Source of the DNA: Chloroflexota bacterium
GTDB taxonomy: Bacteria; Chloroflexota; Dehalococcoidia; SAR202; UBA11138
DNA: 8,605 nt
Reading direction: 5' to 3'
NCBI GenBank assembly: GCA_022566975.1
Contig: JADFHV010000077.1
Location: 1 to 8,605, forward strand
Notes under the pieces: model-generated
What the model was told of the DNA's origin: nothing
Databases searched by the model: none
The model's input: the letters and a program-made list of their open reading frames with translations, nothing else
Translations under genes and position numbers: made by a program
Shown: positions 5,449 to 8,605 of the stretch, in pieces
Position numbering within the stretch: the stretch's first letter is position 1
Layout of the letters: each line of letters starts with the position of its first letter

Positions 5449-5529
5449 GCGCCTCTCTGTGATTCCGACGAAGCTTCTCACGTCATTGGCTCTAAGCTCA
5501 TTGTCGACGGCGGGGTCATGGCACATTAA
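5449..5529 (+). pseudogene. Short-chain dehydrogenase/reductase C-terminal remnant
   Basis: The frame ending at TAA 5527-5529 reads DSDEASHVIGSKLIVDGGVMAH. This is the highly characteristic end of SDR enzymes of the FabG type (family pattern: LASDEASxxTGxxLxVDGGxxA). About 25 codons remain. Upstream, the same frame (from the TGA at 5419) gives only Pro/Ser-rich sequence with no SDR match, and there is no Rossmann motif or catalytic Tyr-x3-Lys in the window. It is the severed 3' end of a gene whose rest was lost, probably in the event that left the adjacent transposase fragment. The stretch 5317-5448 between the two remnants matches nothing I recognise. Confidence 0.6.
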
Positions 5530-5699
5530 GGCAGGACTCGTACATTTGGCTACCCAGATTCCGCCAGCTGCTTAGGCCCTTTCCCAGAGGTGTGATACCG
5601 TTAACTCGGTCGGGTCACCAGCCTGTAGGCGGGGCGTGTCCTCTTTTTCAGATCGTTTCGCTTCCGTGGCCCGATATGCTCCAATTTCGTTGACACAAA

Positions 5700-5718
5700 C
5701 GCCACGCTACCTGTGGCG
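5700..5718. repeat. Perfect hairpin between two TTGACA boxes
   Basis: CGCCAC (5700-5705) and GTGGCG (5713-5718) form a 6-bp stem with a 7-base loop. The site lies just after one TTGACA (5690-5695) and 15 bases before the next (5734-5739), where an operator for the surE promoter could lie. No U-run follows, so it is not an obvious terminator. Confidence 0.3.
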
Positions 5719-5733
5719 GGCACGCGGCGGCGG

Positions 5734-5761
5734 TTGACACAGCATCCGCGTACTGACTAAT
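5734..5761 (+). promoter_or_regulatory. Probable promoter for surE
   Basis: A perfect -35 TTGACA (5734-5739) is followed after 16 bases by ACTAAT (5756-5761), a 4 of 6 match to TATAAT. The predicted leader before the TTG start at 5836 is about 68 bases. Confidence 0.45.
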
Positions 5762-5835
5762 GTACAGCCCAAACCGGGATGTCCGGCGGAGGCCGACGGG
5801 AGACCGCTGGATGTCAGACTAGATAGGACTGCCTG

Positions 5836-6639
5836 TTGAGAATCCTGCTTAGCAACGACGATGGTATTTACTCACCGGGTTTGTGGGCTGCTGCCGAAGC
5901 GCTGAAGGACGTGGGTAAGGTTGTGGTGGTGGCCCCCGACCGGGACCAGAGCGGTGTTGGAGCGGCCACAACCCTGATACAGCCCATACCGGTCGAGAAA
6001 GCTCTCTCCCAAATCGAAGGTGTGGAGGCCTACTCAGTGCGAGGGACCCCCGGCGACTGCGTTGTTTTGGCCATCGAGGCCCTGGAACTGGGCTCCTTCG
6101 ACCTGGTGATATCAGGCATAAACCACGGCGAGAACATGGGAGAGGCTGTGCTTTTGTCTGGGACCATGGGCGCGGCTCTTCACGGCTATCTCAGGGGCAC
6201 CTCGTCGGTCGCCATTTCCGTTACTTCCGCTGCTGCTACTTCTGTTATGTCAGTTCACTTGGAGGTGGCCGCCCTGATGGCCCGGTTCCTGGCCCGGGCC
6301 GTCGCCGAGGAGTCCCTGCCCAGGCCCATGTTGCTGAATGTCTCCGTACCTGGCGTCTCGCTGGATTTGCTCGAGGGCGTGGAGGTCACCCGCCTGGGCC
6401 AGAATGTCTACCGCCCGACAATCCAGCAATTCCAGGACGAGCGCAGGCAGTACTACATGGTCAGGTACGGCCGCTCGGGCTTGTCGGAGCCTGGCACCGA
6501 CGTGACGGCGGTGCGGAACAACCGTATCTCCATTACTCCTCTGCACACCGACATGACGACCGACCAGCAGATTCCCTTCTTTCGGAGCGCAGCCCTGGAG
6601 GCGAGCCAGTGGTTCAATCGCCACAAAGGCTCGCTCTGA
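5836..6639 (+). CDS. surE: 5'/3'-nucleotidase SurE
   Basis: 267 residues, the usual length. SurE dephosphorylates nucleoside monophosphates in the cytoplasm and takes part in stress survival. The metal-binding residues are all present: Asp8 and Asp9 in LLSNDDGIYSPG, Ser39 in APDRDQSGVG, and Asn96 in SGINHGENMG. Also typical are SVRGTPGDCV (68-76), LSGTMGAALHG and SVAISV. The C-terminus ITPLHTDMTTDQQ matches the family ending (ITPL-x-TD-x-T). The start is TTG at 5836: AGGA at 5825-5828 lies 7 bases before it, and the protein then begins with the expected MRILLSNDDG. It stands alone: remnants lie upstream, and a 347-base gap precedes the next gene. A rare start codon may keep expression modest. 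In many bacteria surE neighbours pcm or a lipoprotein gene; neither is adjacent here. Confidence 0.95.
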   Translation: MRILLSNDDGIYSPGLWAAAEALKDVGKVVVVAPDRDQSGVGAATTLIQPIPVEKALSQIEGVEAYSVRGTPGDCVVLAIEALELGSFDLVISGINHGENMGEAVLLSGTMGAALHGYLRGTSSVAISVTSAAATSVMSVHLEVAALMARFLARAVAEESLPRPMLLNVSVPGVSLDLLEGVEVTRLGQNVYRPTIQQFQDERRQYYMVRYGRSGLSEPGTDVTAVRNNRISITPLHTDMTTDQQIPFFRSAALEASQWFNRHKGSL

Positions 6640-6986
6640 ATACTGTTGGGCCGTTGCCTGTGAGGCTGGGGTGGGGACCGGGAGGCTCATAGTCCCGTTG
6701 TGCCACGTTGTTAACCTTGCGTGTCCTGCTGAAAGGCTTCTTTGCGGCCTGGGCCCGCCTACACGCGGGGCCTTGATGGGGTATACTCGCTCTGCCGCGT
6801 GGTGGTTGATTCCGAGTTAAACTACCCGAGATGGCGCGCCCCGCTTGACACATCGCGGCTCAAAGCCTACTCTATCGCAATCGTAGAAATCTCAAGTTTA
6901 ATACGCTGTGGAGGTACTTCTTTCAAAGTCGAGGGGGAGTGCCTGGTGAGGGGTTATTGAATTTGCTCTCAGCGAGGAGACGCAGC
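6640..6986. other. Intergenic stretch between surE and the solute-binding protein gene
   Basis: 347 bases without a gene I can support. A 72-codon open frame (6742-6960) has no ribosome site and no recognisable features. The stretch holds a GC-rich hairpin (CCCGC 6754-6758 with GCGGG 6765-6769, 6-base loop), which could end surE transcription but lacks a U-run, and a promoter near 6845-6873. The part from about 6870 to 6970 is AT-richer, as expected for a promoter and leader. Confidence 0.6.
6845..6873 (+). promoter_or_regulatory. Probable promoter for the solute-binding protein gene
   Basis: A perfect -35 TTGACA (6845-6850) is followed after exactly 17 bases by TACTCT (6868-6873), which keeps the three most conserved -10 positions (T1, A2, T6). 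The leader to ATG 6987 would be about 107 bases, room for extra control, though I see no known riboswitch. Confidence 0.5.
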
Positions 6987-8605
6987 ATGAACACCGGACG
7001 AATACGACTGACTTTAGGTTCGGTAATCGCGCTCATAGCTATAGCGGCCGTCGCGTGCGGCGGCGATGATGGGGCCAGCACTTCGGAGGTTCGCGACATC
7101 GTTCGCGCAGAGCTAGCGGCGGCGGCGGCGGCCGCTCCGGCCCCTGCCCCCGCGCCGGCGGGGCCTACCTCCGCTGAGATTAGTGCATTGGTGGAGAAGG
7201 CGGTGACGGGCGCGGTCCCGGCCGGTACCAGCCCCGAGGAGATCAGGGCGTTGGTGGAGGCCGCCGTGGCCGCGGCAAGCACCCCAGCGGTCAGCGCGAC
7301 GGAAATCGAGCAACTCGTTGGCAAGGCGGTGGCGGCGGTGGCGGCCAAAGCGCCTACCCCGCTAACCGCTGCTGAGGTCCAGGCCGTCGTTCAGGCCGCG
7401 GTCCAGGCGATACCCCCCCCGCAGCCGGTGGTGGTGGTGGCTACGCCTGTTCCGACCACGGCTGGGGAGAAGGTTTTCACGCTGTCCTTTGGCGAGGACC
7501 TGCCAAACTTCATGCCGCACACGTCGGTTACAGTGACCCAGACTTGGATTCATGATCTCGTGTTTTCTCGGCTGCTGATGCCGGACCCAGAGAATGGAAA
7601 GTGGGCTCCGGACCTGGCCGAGAGGTGGGAGATCGCCCCCGATGGCACCTCCTACACTTTCTTCCTCCGAAAGAACGCCCTCTGGCACGATGGACAGCCG
7701 GTGACGGCTAGGGATGTGGCCTTTACATTCAAGTCGTACCTCACGCCGGACACCACGAGCAAGAACATCGGGGCCCTCACCGTCATAAAAGGGGCCCAGG
7801 ATTACATTGATGGAAACACCAGCGAGGTGGCCGGCATAGTCGTGGTGGACGATTACACCATCAGGTTTGACCAGGAGTTTCCCAACGGCCTGTTCTTGAT
7901 AAACTCCTCGGGCCAGTCTCGGTTTGCTATCCTGCCGGAGCACATTCTCGGCGACGTTCCGCCCAAAGAGCTCATCCAGCACGACTACTTCACGAAGGAC
8001 CTGGTGGGCTCGGGCGCCTTCAAATTCGTCAAGTTCCTACCCGGCCAGTTTATCGAGATTGAGGCCAACCCCGACTACTTCTTCGGCAGGCCGGTTATCG
8101 ACAGGATCATCTTCAGATCCATCCTGTCCATCGACGTCGCCCAGGTAGCCATGCAGCGAGGAGAGGTGGACTTCATAATTGCAACGGGCGGAACCCTGCC
8201 CACGACGGAGACGTTCGAGGCTGCCATTCGGGACCCTCGGCTTAGGGTGGTCGGCACGAAGGGCTTCAGAATCCACTCCTACGCCTTCAGCAGTAAGGCC
8301 GAGGACTTGCGGGACCCGCGGATCCGCCAGGCCTTCCTGTATGCCCTTGACCGGGAGAAGCTGATAACGGCCTTCAGAGCCGGCAACGGCACCGTAGTCA
8401 ACTCATTCATGACCCACGGCTGGTATCAGAAACCCGAATGGAACCAGCTCTACCCCTTCGACCCGGACAAAGCGAGGGCGCTGCTGGAGGAAGCCGGTTG
8501 GGACCCCGACCGCGAGGTCGTGGTGAAGCTCATCACACTGAAGAGCGAGGAGCTGAGGGCCCAACGGGCCGCCGAGCAGCAGATGCTCGCCGACGTGGGC
8601 TTCAA
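6987..8605 (+). CDS. ABC transporter solute-binding lipoprotein, family 5 (peptide/nickel type), 3' end outside window
   Basis: 539 complete codons are visible. ATG 6987 has GAGGAG 7 bases upstream. The signal segment ends AAVAC at Cys24, the likely lipid anchor. Residues 31-142 hold five related helical repeats (S/T-x-x-E-I/V-x-x-L/I-V-x-x-A-V type) in Ala/Pro-rich linkers, then a Pro/Val-rich hinge. The SBP_bac_5 domain starts near 162: FTLSFGEDLPNFMPH, WAPDLAERWEIAPDGTSYTF, the strongly diagnostic LRKNALWHDGQPVTARDVAF, then LVGSGAFKFVKF, EANPDYFFGRPVIDRI, DPRIRQAFLYALDREKLI and ARALLEEAGWDPD. The domain is usually 480-520 residues, so about 100-150 remain beyond the window. It should deliver peptides or similar solutes to a membrane permease, probably encoded downstream. 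The substrate cannot be read from sequence. The repeat spacer is unusual for the family. Confidence 0.92.
   Translation, partial: MNTGRIRLTLGSVIALIAIAAVACGGDDGASTSEVRDIVRAELAAAAAAAPAPAPAPAGPTSAEISALVEKAVTGAVPAGTSPEEIRALVEAAVAAASTPAVSATEIEQLVGKAVAAVAAKAPTPLTAAEVQAVVQAAVQAIPPPQPVVVVATPVPTTAGEKVFTLSFGEDLPNFMPHTSVTVTQTWIHDLVFSRLLMPDPENGKWAPDLAERWEIAPDGTSYTFFLRKNALWHDGQPVTARDVAFTFKSYLTPDTTSKNIGALTVIKGAQDYIDGNTSEVAGIVVVDDYTIRFDQEFPNGLFLINSSGQSRFAILPEHILGDVPPKELIQHDYFTKDLVGSGAFKFVKFLPGQFIEIEANPDYFFGRPVIDRIIFRSILSIDVAQVAMQRGEVDFIIATGGTLPTTETFEAAIRDPRLRVVGTKGFRIHSYAFSSKAEDLRDPRIRQAFLYALDREKLITAFRAGNGTVVNSFMTHGWYQKPEWNQLYPFDPDKARALLEEAGWDPDREVVVKLITLKSEELRAQRAAEQQMLADVGF
7077..7412 (+). repeat. Five-copy degenerate repeat in the binding-protein spacer
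   Basis: Within the lipoprotein, residues 31-45, 61-76, 81-97, 103-120 and 127-142 share the pattern of a polar cap, Glu-Ile/Val, then Leu/Ile-Val and Ala-Val/Ala-Ala. Examples are TSAEISALVEKAV, TSPEEIRALVEAAV and LTAAEVQAVVQAAV. Copies diverge in DNA, with GCG and GGTGGAG runs. Each would form a short amphipathic helix, jointly a stalk or coiled coil. Confidence 0.65.

Larger units (their letters stand above)
5530..5835. other. Intergenic stretch upstream of surE
   Basis: 306 bases with no credible coding frame. It contains two TTGACA hexamers (5690-5695 and 5734-5739) and a hairpin between them, described separately. It is less GC-rich around 5640-5700 than the genes nearby. The leader of surE is probably the last 70 or so bases. 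Confidence 0.6.

Noticed and set aside
5320..5526. 68-codon minus-strand frame over the SDR tail
   Set aside because: Low complexity Pro/Ser content, and the opposite strand gives a recognisable SDR terminus.
6751..6772. GC hairpin after surE as an intrinsic terminator
   Set aside because: The stem is interrupted by a bulge and there is no U-run; it lies about 110 bases past the stop, so only a weak candidate.
6742..6960. 72-codon frame between surE and the solute-binding gene
   Set aside because: No ribosome site, no motif, and it runs over the promoter at 6845-6873.
7119..7137. GCG run as a microsatellite or regulatory repeat
   Set aside because: It only encodes the poly-Ala part of the spacer; a short run expected in GC-rich Ala-rich coding sequence.
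7362..7982. 206-codon minus-strand frame inside the solute-binding gene
   Set aside because: Antisense shadow of a confidently identified family 5 binding protein.

Overview
This GC-rich bacterial window carries eight genes, one gene-sized IS remnant and a short gene tail. The gene families and style (alanine/proline-rich lipoproteins, an ECF sigma/anti-sigma pair, a family 5 solute-binding lipoprotein with a long Ala-rich spacer, GTG and TTG starts) suggest a Chloroflexota-like organism, perhaps of the Dehalococcoidia/SAR202 kind. That placement is inference from overall feel, not a marker gene.

Left part, minus strand (about 2584 down to 1): an ECF sigma factor, a two-membrane-segment zinc-finger anti-sigma factor 2 bases downstream, then a SIMPL-domain (DUF541) lipoprotein that runs off the left edge. 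A GGAAC-N17-CGTCTA element ahead of the SIMPL gene looks like an ECF promoter, so the lipoprotein may be a target of the neighbouring sigma factor. Divergent from this cluster is signal peptidase I (lepB), with a perfect TATAAT box.

Middle (3303-4932): lepB converges on a 66-residue, two-helix membrane protein of unknown role. Divergent from that is a TlpA-like thioredoxin-fold lipoprotein with WCPPC. It converges, 19 bases apart, on a cytoplasmic DsbA/FrnE-family oxidoreductase on the minus strand. This is the most interesting gene of the window: its reading frame is interrupted by one in-frame UGA exactly where the first Cys of the catalytic CPWC motif belongs (UGA-Pro-Trp-Cys). A SECIS-like hairpin with a GGAGA loop lies at the right distance downstream. 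I read it as a selenoprotein (Sec-Pro-Trp-Cys) that ordinary gene calling would truncate to its C-terminal 171 residues.

Right part (4933-8605): a scar region holds a 5'- and 3'-truncated DDE transposase (IS3/rve type) and about 25 codons of the C-terminus of a short-chain dehydrogenase. Then come a promoter-bearing intergenic stretch, surE (5'/3'-nucleotidase, TTG start), a 347-base intergenic stretch with a TTGACA promoter, and the first 539 codons of a peptide/nickel-type ABC transporter solute-binding lipoprotein. In that lipoprotein a five-fold helical repeat separates the lipid anchor from the binding domain.

Many products are connected with the cell envelope: three lipoproteins, signal peptidase I, two other membrane proteins and an envelope-stress style sigma switch. 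Two are thiol/selenol redox proteins. No rRNA, tRNA or CRISPR was seen.
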